NCBI GenBank assembly: GCA_032027125.1
Contig: JAVSMQ010000001.1
Location: forward strand, 470,160 to 534,159
DNA from: JANJTB01 sp032027125
Lineage (GTDB): Bacteria; Bacteroidota; Ignavibacteria; Kapaibacteriales; UBA2268
Length of the DNA stretch: 64,000 bases
Reading direction: 5' to 3'
Positions 8,054 through 16,601 of this stretch are shown here, one piece after another. The translations under genes and the position numbers were made by a program. Positions within the stretch are counted from its first letter, which is position 1. Each line of letters starts with the position of its first letter. The notes below the pieces were generated by a model, which was given only the letters and a program-made list of their open reading frames with translations, made no database searches and had not been told where the DNA came from.

Positions 8054-8706
8054 ATATCTCTCTTCAAAAATAATTAAAGTACCTGACGATTTCATTTGAA
8101 AAATAAAAATTTATGATTCAATAATAAAAAACAAACTTTTCAATATACATTTTAATTTTTTACAATAATTACATTGTAAAATTACTTAATAGTCAAGTTA
8201 AAACAAAATTAATTATTATTTAATGTTTAGCATTGCCTAACACATGATTTTGAATTTTTATAAAATTAAACGAGAAATCAGATATAAAAAAATCTCATGC
8301 ATGAAATTATCTTTCAACAAATTGAAATATAATGAGATACAGATATTTATAAATCAGTATTCGATCTATCTTAATTCCTGATAAATGTAAATGTAAATTA
8401 TTCTTCATATAATTGCATTATGTAAATAGTAACAAATGCTTATTATTTCATAACTTCATTTTATTAAAAAATTACAACACAATCTTAGTTGTATCTAAAA
8501 TGATTTATAGTCATATTGGAAATTGAAATCAATTTAGTTAAAAACATCAGTAATCAATACACCATTTATCGAATTTTTCATTGATATTTTAAGAAAAATA
8601 TCAGAGAAATATTTGATAATAATAAATATAACAAAATTAAGGTTATTATTAGTCGTTTACAGATAATTATTTTAGAGTAATCAGTAAAACATTTACATAC
8701 GTTCAA
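8054..8706. other. Divergent intergenic region between the cytochrome unit and kgd
   Basis: About 650 bases, extremely AT-rich, with start codons pointing outwards on both sides, so it must hold both promoters. Apart from the palindrome at 8159-8180 I find no RNA gene, ORF or repeat. Confidence 0.6.
8159..8180. promoter_or_regulatory. Palindrome, possible operator of the cytochrome unit
   Basis: TTTACAAT and ATTGTAAA form perfect 8-bp arms around a 6-base spacer, 106 bases upstream of the Cyc2-like start codon. The size suits a dimeric regulator (Crp/Fnr superfamily spacing), but the arms match no consensus I know, and such palindromes can arise by chance in AT-rich DNA. Confidence 0.3.
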
Positions 8707-11700
8707 ATGATAAATCTTAATTCTGCTTTTGAAGATGAGTTATATTTCAACTTTCTTAAAGACCCTGATTCAGTTGACCCTGAATGGAAGGAGTATTTTG
8801 AGAAAATTCACGGTAAATCTGTTTTTGTAATCGGCAACAAACCTTTAGCTGCTACATCAGACAATCAATTTTCGATGAGTAAAAATTCTGAAATTCGGTT
8901 TTCAGGATTATCAGATGGTTTGCAAGATTTGAACAAGGTCAGTGACTGGTCAGATTTTTCGGTTGAGGAGTCCGATTTTATAAAAGAAATGTATCTCAGT
9001 TTAGAAATCCCATCAGCATCATCAACAAGGACAATGGCAGTAAAGGCACTTGACGAAAACAGAAGAATAATAAACAGGTATCATTTAAAACTGCATAAAT
9101 CAAGGGTTTCTTTTACTCATTTACTTGCATGGTCTGTACTTAAAGCATTAATGAAATTCCCAAGGCTTAATGATTCGTTTGAATTAAGGGATAATAAACC
9201 ATTTCGGATTATTAAACCTATTATTAATGTCGGACTGGCAATTGACCTTAAAACAAAAAACGGCAAAAATATTTTAGTTATACCAAGTATTAAAGAAGCA
9301 GAGAAATTATCATTTTATGAATTTGTTTTACAGTTTGATGAAATTTTAGAGAAAGCACGAAGCGGCAAGTTGGAATTCAGCGACCTCGCAGATACCACAA
9401 TCACTCTGATGAATCCGGGAGTGGTTGGCACAACGATGTCGAACCCGAGACTCTTAAAAGGACAGGGCTTGGTTGTTTCAGCAGGTTCAATTGACTACCC
9501 GACAGAATTTCAGGCAGTCCGACCGGATGTATTGACAAAACTTGCAGTTTCAAAAGTTGTTACCTTAACAAGCACTTATGACCATAGAATAATTCAGGGT
9601 GCTGAATCAGCAGAATTTCTTGCATATATGAACCGTCTGATGCTTGGAGAAAATCAATTTTACGAACAGATATTCTATAGCTTGAAGATACCATTCGAGC
9701 CTATCAAATGGCAAAATGATTTTTCCTCTGAGAAATTCAGTTTTCTTCCAGGGAATGATGACATCGAGAAAGGTGCTCATGTCATACAGATGATTAATGC
9801 CTACAGAGTAAGGGGTCATTTGCTGGCATCTATCAATCCATTAGGATTTGAGACTTATTATTATCCGGAACTTGACCCTGCTTATTACGGATTTACAATC
9901 TGGGATTTGGACAGAGTATTTCATGCAGATGATAACTGGGAAAATAACAATATGCCTTTACGCGATATAATCGAACTTTTAAGGGAGACATATTGCGGCT
10001 CTACAGGTATAGAATTTATGCACATCCAAAGCCCGGAGATAAAAGACTGGATAAAGAAAAAACTTGAGACTGACAGAAATACGGTTAATTATACTACTGA
10101 AGAAAAGATACAAATTTTACATAAAATCATTGATGCCGAAGTATTTGAAAATTATCTCCACACGAAGTTTGTCGGGCATAAAAGATTCTCATTAGAAGGC
10201 GGTGAATCATTTATTGTTCTGTTGGATAAGATTTTACAGGAATCTGCCGATAATGAAATAAATACAGTAGTATTGGGTATGGCTCACCGAGGCAGGCTGA
10301 ATGTACTTGCAAACAATATCGGTAAATCGTATGCCAGGATGTTCAACGAGTTTGAAGGTTTTGTGGATGAAGATTCTTATCAAGGCTCCGGAGATGTAAA
10401 ATATCATTTGGGTGATAAAGGTACATATACCACTCCTTCGGGAAACAGATGCTACATACTGTTATCACCAAATCCATCCCATCTGGAGCTTGTTGACCCT
10501 GTCGTTGAGGGTATGGCAAGAGCACTTGAGAATGAAATCGGTGACAGAACATATTATAAGGCTTTACCGGTTCTCGTTCATGGAGATGCAGCTTTTGCCG
10601 GACAGGGCATTGTTGCAGAAACGCTGAATCTGTCTCAGTTAGATGGTTATAAAACAGGTGGTACCATTCATATTATCATCAATAATCAGATTGGATTTAC
10701 AACAAACTCAGAATCATCAAGGTCAACTATGTATGCTACTGATATTGCCAAAATGATTCAGTCCCCTATTATTCACGTTAACGGAAACGACCCAGAAGCA
10801 GTCAGAACTGCTGCAGCTTTTGCATTCCAGTTCAGAGCAAAATTCAAAAGGGACGTGATAATTGATATGCTTTGTTACCGTAAATACGGGCATAACGAAG
10901 GTGATGAACCATCTTATACTCAGCCGCTGCTGTACAAGAGAATTAAGAATATTACAAACGTTGCAAAGATATACGAAACTCAGTTAAAAAAAGAAGGTGT
11001 AGTAACTCAGGATGAGATTGATGCTTATTATACTCAGTTACGTGAAGTACTTGATGATGCATACTCTCGCAGAAAAGAACCGGAAACAGGCAGCAGTTTA
11101 AAAGTTCAAAGCAAGAAAGAATACATTTTTCATGATTTTGAAACTGCAGTTCAGAAGGATTTATTACTTGAAGTTGGAAATGCTCTGTCAAGACCACCTG
11201 AGGATTTTGTCCTGAATCCCAAGATAAATATCCTTCTTAAAAAACGTGCAGAGATGATTGAATCAGATAATCCGCTCATAGACTGGGCAATGGCAGAACT
11301 TCTGGCTTTAGGTACTTTAATCTCTGAGGGTAAGGAAGTCAGGTTTTCGGGACAAGACAGCCGCAGAGGTACTTTCAGCCAAAGACATGCTGTTTATACA
11401 GACTATGAAAAAGAATATGACTATATTCCGTTAAATCATATAAAACGCAATCAATCTGTTTTGAGAATTTTTGACAGTCCACTATCTGAAATGGCTGTAC
11501 TTGGTTTTGAATACGGCTACAGTGTTGTATCAAAGGATGGATTAACAATTTGGGAGGCACAGTTCGGCGATTTTGCCAATAATGCCCAGACAATTGTTGA
11601 CCAGTACATTTCATGTTCGGAAGTTAAGTGGGGTCAGACTTCCAATATTGTTATGCTTCTTCCCCACAGCTATGACGGCCAGGGTCCAGAACACTCAAGC

Positions 11701-12306
11701 GCCAGAATAGAACGGTCACTCCAACTTTGTGCAGATAATAACATGTTTGTATGTAATTTCAGCACTCCTGCAAACTATTTTCATGCTTTACGCAGACAGA
11801 CATTAATGCCTGTCAGGACGCCAATGATTTTGATGACTCCAAAGGGTATGTTAAGGCATCCTTTAGCTGTTTCTTCGGTATCTGATTTGACTGAAGGGAA
11901 ATTTCAGCATTTAATTGATGATGAGACTATTACCGACAAATCTTCAGTACGCAAAGTACTCTTTACATCAGGAAAGATTTATTATGAAATTCATCAGGAA
12001 AGATTAAAGTTGAATATAAATGATATTGCAATCGTAAGAATTGAGCAGTATTATCCATTTCATAAAGAATTATTCCTGAAAATAATAGATTCTTATCCTA
12101 ATGCTTCGGAAATATGCTGGGTGCAGGAAGAACCGCAAAATCAAGGTGCATGGACATTTTTATTCAGTATATTTTATGAAATTCTCGGCAGCAATTTTCC
12201 ATTGCTTAAATATATCGGCAGAAAGTCAAGTGCTGCAACGGCTACCGGTCACCATAAGATTCATATTAAAGAACAGAATAATATTATTAAAGCTTCTTTA
12301 GCATAA
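8707..12306 (+). CDS. kgd: Multifunctional 2-oxoglutarate dehydrogenase/decarboxylase (E2-E1 fusion, Kgd type)
   Basis: 1199 residues. A short E1 N-terminal segment (FEDELYFNFLKDPDSVDPEW) is followed by a dihydrolipoyl-succinyltransferase catalytic domain (about 100-320, ending TYDHRIIQGAES) without a lipoyl domain, and then the whole thiamine-diphosphate E1 (about 340-1199) with GMAHRGRLNVLAN, GDAAFAGQG, NNQIGFTT and the transketolase-type QDSRRGTFSQRH. This is the layout of mycobacterial Kgd/OdhA. It decarboxylates 2-oxoglutarate in the TCA cycle; lipoylated E2 and E3 partners are not in this window. Single-gene unit: a divergent leader upstream and a hairpin terminator 36 bases downstream. 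Confidence 0.95.
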   Translation: MINLNSAFEDELYFNFLKDPDSVDPEWKEYFEKIHGKSVFVIGNKPLAATSDNQFSMSKNSEIRFSGLSDGLQDLNKVSDWSDFSVEESDFIKEMYLSLEIPSASSTRTMAVKALDENRRIINRYHLKLHKSRVSFTHLLAWSVLKALMKFPRLNDSFELRDNKPFRIIKPIINVGLAIDLKTKNGKNILVIPSIKEAEKLSFYEFVLQFDEILEKARSGKLEFSDLADTTITLMNPGVVGTTMSNPRLLKGQGLVVSAGSIDYPTEFQAVRPDVLTKLAVSKVVTLTSTYDHRIIQGAESAEFLAYMNRLMLGENQFYEQIFYSLKIPFEPIKWQNDFSSEKFSFLPGNDDIEKGAHVIQMINAYRVRGHLLASINPLGFETYYYPELDPAYYGFTIWDLDRVFHADDNWENNNMPLRDIIELLRETYCGSTGIEFMHIQSPEIKDWIKKKLETDRNTVNYTTEEKIQILHKIIDAEVFENYLHTKFVGHKRFSLEGGESFIVLLDKILQESADNEINTVVLGMAHRGRLNVLANNIGKSYARMFNEFEGFVDEDSYQGSGDVKYHLGDKGTYTTPSGNRCYILLSPNPSHLELVDPVVEGMARALENEIGDRTYYKALPVLVHGDAAFAGQGIVAETLNLSQLDGYKTGGTIHIIINNQIGFTTNSESSRSTMYATDIAKMIQSPIIHVNGNDPEAVRTAAAFAFQFRAKFKRDVIIDMLCYRKYGHNEGDEPSYTQPLLYKRIKNITNVAKIYETQLKKEGVVTQDEIDAYYTQLREVLDDAYSRRKEPETGSSLKVQSKKEYIFHDFETAVQKDLLLEVGNALSRPPEDFVLNPKINILLKKRAEMIESDNPLIDWAMAELLALGTLISEGKEVRFSGQDSRRGTFSQRHAVYTDYEKEYDYIPLNHIKRNQSVLRIFDSPLSEMAVLGFEYGYSVVSKDGLTIWEAQFGDFANNAQTIVDQYISCSEVKWGQTSNIVMLLPHSYDGQGPEHSSARIERSLQLCADNNMFVCNFSTPANYFHALRRQTLMPVRTPMILMTPKGMLRHPLAVSSVSDLTEGKFQHLIDDETITDKSSVRKVLFTSGKIYYEIHQERLKLNINDIAIVRIEQYYPFHKELFLKIIDSYPNASEICWVQEEPQNQGAWTFLFSIFYEILGSNFPLLKYIGRKSSAATATGHHKIHIKEQNNIIKASLA

Positions 12307-12341
12307 GTGCGTTACAGGATGACATTCTAAGTATATTAAAC

Positions 12342-12365
12342 TTCCCCGAAGCAATCTTCGGGGAA
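12342..12365. terminator. Bidirectional terminator between kgd and the nucleotidyltransferase gene
   Basis: TTCCCCGAAG and CTTCGGGGAA form a perfect 10-bp stem with a CAAT loop, lying between the convergent genes kgd and 12380-12700. The tails are only mildly T-rich. Confidence 0.75.
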
Positions 12366-12379
12366 TTCACACAATTTGA

Positions 12380-12700
12380 TTAAAAATTAATCTCAATTCC
12401 GGTTCTTAAAATTTCATCTATGAATGGATTACCTTTTTTAAAATCCAAATATGAAAATGTAATTGGCTCAATATCAATATACTCTTTTTTAATATTTGTA
12501 CCTGATAGTAATTTTCTGTCATCATAACCAAAACCGGAAAACATATCCGAAATTAATGCTAAATCAATATCAGAATCAACTCTCTGATTTCCAAAAGAAT
12601 AAGAGCCGAACAAATAAGTTTTTTCCAGTCTAATGCCGGATTTAATAAGTTCATCAATGAATAATCTTACTTTATCTATTGCAATTTTTTGAGTAAACAT
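12380..12700 (-). CDS. MNT-type nucleotidyltransferase (MntA-like antitoxin)
   Basis: 106 residues with the minimal nucleotidyltransferase signature GSYSFGNQRVDSDIDLA (GSx10DxD) at about residues 31-47. MNT proteins usually act as antitoxins that AMPylate a HEPN RNase toxin encoded next to them. Here no intact HEPN gene is adjacent. The 60 bases upstream contain only a 35-codon open frame without a start (ending RECLLKKLQ), which overlaps this gene and could be a leftover partner tail; I cannot confirm that. It sits directly downstream of a BrnT/BrnA pair on the same strand. Confidence 0.8.
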   Translation of the reverse strand: MFTQKIAIDKVRLFIDELIKSGIRLEKTYLFGSYSFGNQRVDSDIDLALISDMFSGFGYDDRKLLSGTNIKKEYIDIEPITFSYLDFKKGNPFIDEILRTGIEINF

Positions 12701-12761
12701 TCTCTTATTTGACCAATCTGTTGAATAATTTCATTTTTAAATTCTTGACTGCACCGCTTAC

Positions 12762-13004
12762 TTATTTCAGAATTGCAAGTGATTTAAGTTGAAGTCTTAA
12801 AAATTGATTTAAATGCTTAGAACTTTTAAAGTGATTTGCTATGTCACTATCTAAAGTAACATTGACAGCTTTTTGTAATGGATTTTCAATGGTTCTTAAT
12901 TTTGAAAAATCAATTTCTTCAGGTAACTCCTCATCGAAATTCTCATCTTTACCTTTAAGGATTGTAACCTTCTTTTTATCAATATAACTTAAATTATTCT
13001 TCAT
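12762..13004 (-). CDS. brnA: BrnA-like antitoxin
   Basis: 80 residues from the ATG at 13002-13004, which lies inside the 3' end of brnT (translational coupling). The N-terminal half is acidic (DENFDEELPEEIDFSKL) and the C-terminal half has a short helix-rich DNA-binding-like segment (VTLDSDIANHFKSSKHLNQFLRL), as in BrnA/CopG-like antitoxins. It is expected to neutralise BrnT and repress the operon. Starting earlier (13031) would need a longer overlap with brnT and is not needed. Confidence 0.75.
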   Translation of the reverse strand: MKNNLSYIDKKKVTILKGKDENFDEELPEEIDFSKLRTIENPLQKAVNVTLDSDIANHFKSSKHLNQFLRLQLKSLAILK

Positions 13005-13266
13005 GCTGTTTCCTTTCATTTTTAGTGGCAACTCTTGAACTAATGATTCTAACTTTTTCTGCCTTAATTGTAAAACTTACAATTAGTAATCTATTTGTAT
13101 TAGAGAATCCTCTTACTATTAATCTTTCCTCGCTGTATAATTTTTTATAATCTTCAAAATAGACAGCAAACGGATCATCAAAAACTGTAGCTGCTTCCCC
13201 GAAACTTACTCCATGCTTCTTTAGATTTGAAGCAGCTTTTTCGTTATGCCATTCAAATTCATTCAA
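12994..13266 (-). CDS. brnT: BrnT family toxin (RelE-fold RNase)
   Basis: 90 residues with the family's landmarks: FEWHNEKAASNLKKHGVSFGEAATVFDDP at the N-terminus and RIISSRVATKNERKQHEE at the C-terminus, including the conserved Arg/Glu-Arg of BrnT. The toxin is a ribonuclease that stops growth until bound by BrnA. The start is a TTG (13264-13266) with AAGG upstream; no in-frame ATG exists. First gene of the brnTA pair, whose promoter must lie in 13267-13724. Confidence 0.85.
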   Translation of the reverse strand: MNEFEWHNEKAASNLKKHGVSFGEAATVFDDPFAVYFEDYKKLYSEERLIVRGFSNTNRLLIVSFTIKAEKVRIISSRVATKNERKQHEE

Positions 13267-13724
13267 ATTTGTGCCTTTTCTTATATTAAATTATTGCACA
13301 ATATCTTTATTCAATGTTTAACGTAATCATCGAAAATATATTTATTTAGTAAACAGTTTCAAGAACATTTGCAGCCTGACAAACGTTTATATCTTATCTC
13401 CAATTTTTATGAAAAACAACACGTCGTGAGAGATATAATGTCCATTTAATTCACCCCGAAAACTCATTTGACACCTATTCTGGTATGGATAAATAATAAC
13501 TTGGAATTTTCTCTTTTATACATCATTATTATGCCCAGAATGTACAATTTACCGATGGTAACAATATTATTTCTTACAATTGATTATAATAAAAATATTT
13601 TTCAAGGATTTTATAACAATTTATTTTGATTTTAATATAATTTTTATTAATTTAGTCAAGTAAAAGTGTTATGATTACAAATAACTATAATTAATACTAA
13701 TTTTCCGATAAAAGTGGAGGTCTT
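13267..13724. other. Divergent intergenic region
   Basis: 458 bases between divergent brnT and the 13725 lipoprotein gene. AT-rich, no ORF or repeat that I can support. A strong GGAGG precedes the 13725 ATG. Confidence 0.5.
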
Positions 13725-15077
13725 ATGAAAAAGTTTTTTAGGATTTTTGCGTTACTAATTCTGACATCGGCAATGCTTATTCTTCAGGGATGTCCTGAGT
13801 CAGCTTCTCCAAGTGATACTTCCGATACCGGTATTGTTGAATTATTTAATTCGACAAACGGCGGTACAATTAAAACTACCAACGGTGCAGAGATAACCAT
13901 TCCTGCAGGAGCTATTGCTACTAAGACAGATGGCAGCCAGGGTTCAGTTTCATTTTCAATCGAACCGAATATCAAGGCTGCTGATTTACCGCTGCCCATA
14001 CCCGCAGGTTATAAACTGATAGGTTCAATTTATGGTTTTGGTCCGTCAAGTTTTATGTTCAACGAACCGCTTCAAATCTATCTTCCAGCCGGCAGTGAAT
14101 CATCACCTGAAAATCTTTCAATAACATGGTATAATGACACTGAAAAACAGTGGATTCTTCTGCCAATCAATGATATTGATGCCGTTAATAAGAGACTTGG
14201 AGCAAGTGTATTCGAATTAGGGTATTTTGCAGTAGTCAAGATAGAGATTACTTCCGGATGGAGCGGCAAAGGTGAAATCCAGGATTCTAAGAATGCCGGT
14301 GGTATTCGTTATTCACCAAACACTTCCGATTACTATTATACCCTTTCAGTAAAAGCTGTCCAGTATAAATATCCTGAAATCGGATGGCCCAACCTGATTG
14401 GCTACAACTGTTCGACAGGTTCTTATCCAACCGGAGGTCCACTACCGGAAACAAGGATGGGCAACATACCGCAGGGAGACTACACAATCGAAGTCAGCAG
14501 AGTTAAAAGAGGAACTCTCTCAAGCCTTCCCGGCGAACGTGAGACTTATTCAAATCCTGCACAAATCACAGTCACAGGCTTTACAGTGGTTGGCGGATGG
14601 GACTGGTACAACTGGACAGGATGGAATGATTTGTCTTTAAGCGGCGGACAGTGGATGAAAGGAGACCCTTCAACCTGGCCCAAAGCTACAATACCATTCG
14701 GTACAGGACAGTTTCAGGCAACATTAAGCTGGATTAACACCTCATCAAATAATACTGACCTTGACCTGCATTTGTTCGGTCCTGATAATCTTCACGTGTA
14801 TTTCAGTAATGAAGTTTCCGATGACGGCTCACTCATGCTTGATGTTGACTGGATGGAGGAAACAGGAAGCGCGGTCGAAAATATCTTCAGCACAAAGAAT
14901 ATGCCCAAAGGAGATTATAAAGTTTATGTTGATACATTTAGCGGTGATGTTCCCAAATCTTTTGAAGTCAGAATAATAAGGCAGGGTTCTCTGGTAAAAA
15001 CTTACAGAGGCACTGCTACAAAAGTTTCAGTGGCAGAGCAGGACATGATTCTCATTCAAACATTCACTATTAATTAA
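13725..15077 (+). CDS. Secreted lipoprotein with ZU5-like and DUF2135/YfaP-like domains
   Basis: 450 residues. The signal sequence ends in the lipobox LILQGC. Residues 40-170 look like a ZU5-type domain (GGTIKTTNGAEITIPAGAI, later FNEPLQIYLPAG and a closing WILLP). The C-terminal third has the TDLDLHLFGP pattern with paired aromatic strands and GDYKVYVDTFSGD, as in DUF2135/YfaP-like surface beta-domains. The ATG has a strong GGAGG 8 bases upstream. It would sit on the cell surface or in the periplasm; the function is unknown. A hairpin terminator follows, so the next gene is probably a separate unit or a read-through partner. Confidence 0.7.
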   Translation: MKKFFRIFALLILTSAMLILQGCPESASPSDTSDTGIVELFNSTNGGTIKTTNGAEITIPAGAIATKTDGSQGSVSFSIEPNIKAADLPLPIPAGYKLIGSIYGFGPSSFMFNEPLQIYLPAGSESSPENLSITWYNDTEKQWILLPINDIDAVNKRLGASVFELGYFAVVKIEITSGWSGKGEIQDSKNAGGIRYSPNTSDYYYTLSVKAVQYKYPEIGWPNLIGYNCSTGSYPTGGPLPETRMGNIPQGDYTIEVSRVKRGTLSSLPGERETYSNPAQITVTGFTVVGGWDWYNWTGWNDLSLSGGQWMKGDPSTWPKATIPFGTGQFQATLSWINTSSNNTDLDLHLFGPDNLHVYFSNEVSDDGSLMLDVDWMEETGSAVENIFSTKNMPKGDYKVYVDTFSGDVPKSFEVRIIRQGSLVKTYRGTATKVSVAEQDMILIQTFTIN

Positions 15078-15150
15078 AGGAGAACTGATATAAATCAATT
15101 TCTACCGGCTGATTTTTAACGGCACTTTTTATTGCCTGTTATAATTATCT

Positions 15151-15196
15151 ACTTCCCCACTGTCTGCTTGGTTTCAGCAGATAATGGGGAAGTTTT
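15151..15196 (+). terminator. Rho-independent terminator after the lipoprotein gene
   Basis: ACTTCCCCA pairs with TGGGGAAGT, with an inner GTCTGC/GCAGAT stem, followed by TTTTTG. It lies 74 bases after the 15077 stop and 55 bases before the next ATG. Confidence 0.8.
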
Positions 15197-15251
15197 TGAC
15201 GGAAAATTGATTATTAGAGTTCTTTTGAATATTAATTATTGGGGTACAATT

Positions 15252-16463
15252 ATGAAGAATGTTTGGATTTTTCTGACAGCAATTATATTATCATCAACTT
15301 TCGTTTACTCGCAGGCAGGCGGGTATGGCGCTCCGTTCCTTGTGAGAAATTCATCGCCGGCAATTACTGCTATTGGAGGTGCCGGAGTGGCTCTTCCGGT
15401 AAATGATGCTGCATCGCTCATGTATAATCCCGCAAATCTCGGTATGAATATCCGCAGCTACAACTTTTTGATTTCCTATAATGCCAATGAAAGTGCATCA
15501 TTTCAGAACCATGGTATTCCTTTTGACAATTTTGCAGTAAATTTCGGTTACAATCTCGACAGTCTGCTTAATATACCGATATTCGGCGGCATAGCATACA
15601 CCCATAGAGGTGTTGATCTCGGTACTTTTACCAGAACCGCAGAGAATGGTCAGGTAATTGGAACATTTGATTCTCGTGAGTGGTCAAACGAATTATCTCT
15701 TGCAGCATCTTTTGAGTATTATGCCGTTTTTTCGTTCGGCTTGACTTACAAAATGATAGCATCCGAATTGACTCCGGTTGGAACTGGTTCCTTTGGTACC
15801 GGAAAGGCAAATGCGTTTGATTTTGGATTTACAGCAAAGATACCGATTATTAAAAATTATGAAATATTTAATAATGTTGATGCCGATTTGGATTTTTCAC
15901 TCGGGACGGCATTGTTGAATTATGGCGATGACCTCAGTAATGGCGAAGACTCAGACCCGCTTCCCAGACAAAACTCTCTTGGATATTCACTTTCACTCGG
16001 ATTTGATTATAAAAAGAACAATTTCAGCATAAAGGCTTTAAATATTGATTTGTCTGCTGCTGCAATCTCCGGACTGCTGAGAAGAGATAGTCTGAATTGG
16101 GAATTTGCCGGCATGTACAGCGACATGAATGTACCGGATAACCTTTTTGCATTCAATAATTCTACTTATGTAAAGTCATTCCGTGGAATACGCTTAACCC
16201 TGCTGGAGTTTTTCAAAATATCATTCGGCTGGGGTTATTTAGCAGGTGACGATACAAATACAGGCGGCTTTGAGATTAGCAGCAAAGGCATCTCGAAGTA
16301 TTTATATTATTTAGATGAAAATGATTTCTTTAAATATTTGAACGAGCATCTTGAGCTAACATTTACAACTGCAAGTGTGCAATATCCGAACTACGATTAT
16401 GAATCAATATGTGATTGTACATACGAAAGATATTATGGTTTCAATCTAATGTTCAGGTTATAA
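15252..16463 (+). CDS. PorV/PorQ-like outer-membrane beta-barrel protein
   Basis: 403 residues from the ATG at 15252, which starts a signal sequence (MKNVWIFLTAIILSSTFVYSQ). An in-frame upstream start at 15132 would read through a terminator hairpin and is rejected. After the signal comes SPAITAIGGAGVALPVNDAASLMYNPANLG, the glycine-rich hatch pattern of the FadL/PorV/UPF0164 family, then repeated amphipathic strands ending YYGFNLMFRL with a terminal aromatic. PorV-type proteins serve as shuttles for type IX secretion, which would fit the T9SS cargo encoded elsewhere in the window; assignment to PorV itself is not proven. Confidence 0.7.
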   Translation: MKNVWIFLTAIILSSTFVYSQAGGYGAPFLVRNSSPAITAIGGAGVALPVNDAASLMYNPANLGMNIRSYNFLISYNANESASFQNHGIPFDNFAVNFGYNLDSLLNIPIFGGIAYTHRGVDLGTFTRTAENGQVIGTFDSREWSNELSLAASFEYYAVFSFGLTYKMIASELTPVGTGSFGTGKANAFDFGFTAKIPIIKNYEIFNNVDADLDFSLGTALLNYGDDLSNGEDSDPLPRQNSLGYSLSLGFDYKKNNFSIKALNIDLSAAAISGLLRRDSLNWEFAGMYSDMNVPDNLFAFNNSTYVKSFRGIRLTLLEFFKISFGWGYLAGDDTNTGGFEISSKGISKYLYYLDENDFFKYLNEHLELTFTTASVQYPNYDYESICDCTYERYYGFNLMFRL

Positions 16464-16508
16464 TTGGAGTTTCAGTTTAAATATAATACACCCCTTGTTC
16501 TTATTAAC

Positions 16509-16536
16509 TCAACCCACGGCTTAAGCCGTGGGTTGA
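16509..16536. repeat. Perfect 28-base palindrome
   Basis: TCAACCCACGGCTT is followed at once by its exact reverse complement, giving 14-bp arms without a loop. Such CAACCCACGG palindromes are often dispersed repeats or IS200/IS605-type end hairpins. No transposase is present here. It lies between convergent genes. Confidence 0.75.
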
Positions 16537-16560
16537 TTAGTTTTGGTGTGTTTAAATATC

Positions 16561-16592
16561 TCCCCTCCTTTTTTTCAAGGAGGGGATTTTTG
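16561..16592. terminator. Bidirectional terminator between the PorV-like and FN3 genes
   Basis: TCCCCTCCTT pairs with AAGGAGGGGA, followed by TTTTTGG on the plus strand; the minus-strand side also ends near the stop of the convergent 16602-17819 gene. Confidence 0.75.
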
Positions 16593-16601
16593 GGTGGCTC
16601 T

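Noticed and set aside
15132..15251. Longer start for the PorV-like protein
   Set aside because: The extension crosses the rho-independent terminator and places 40 residues before a clear signal sequence.
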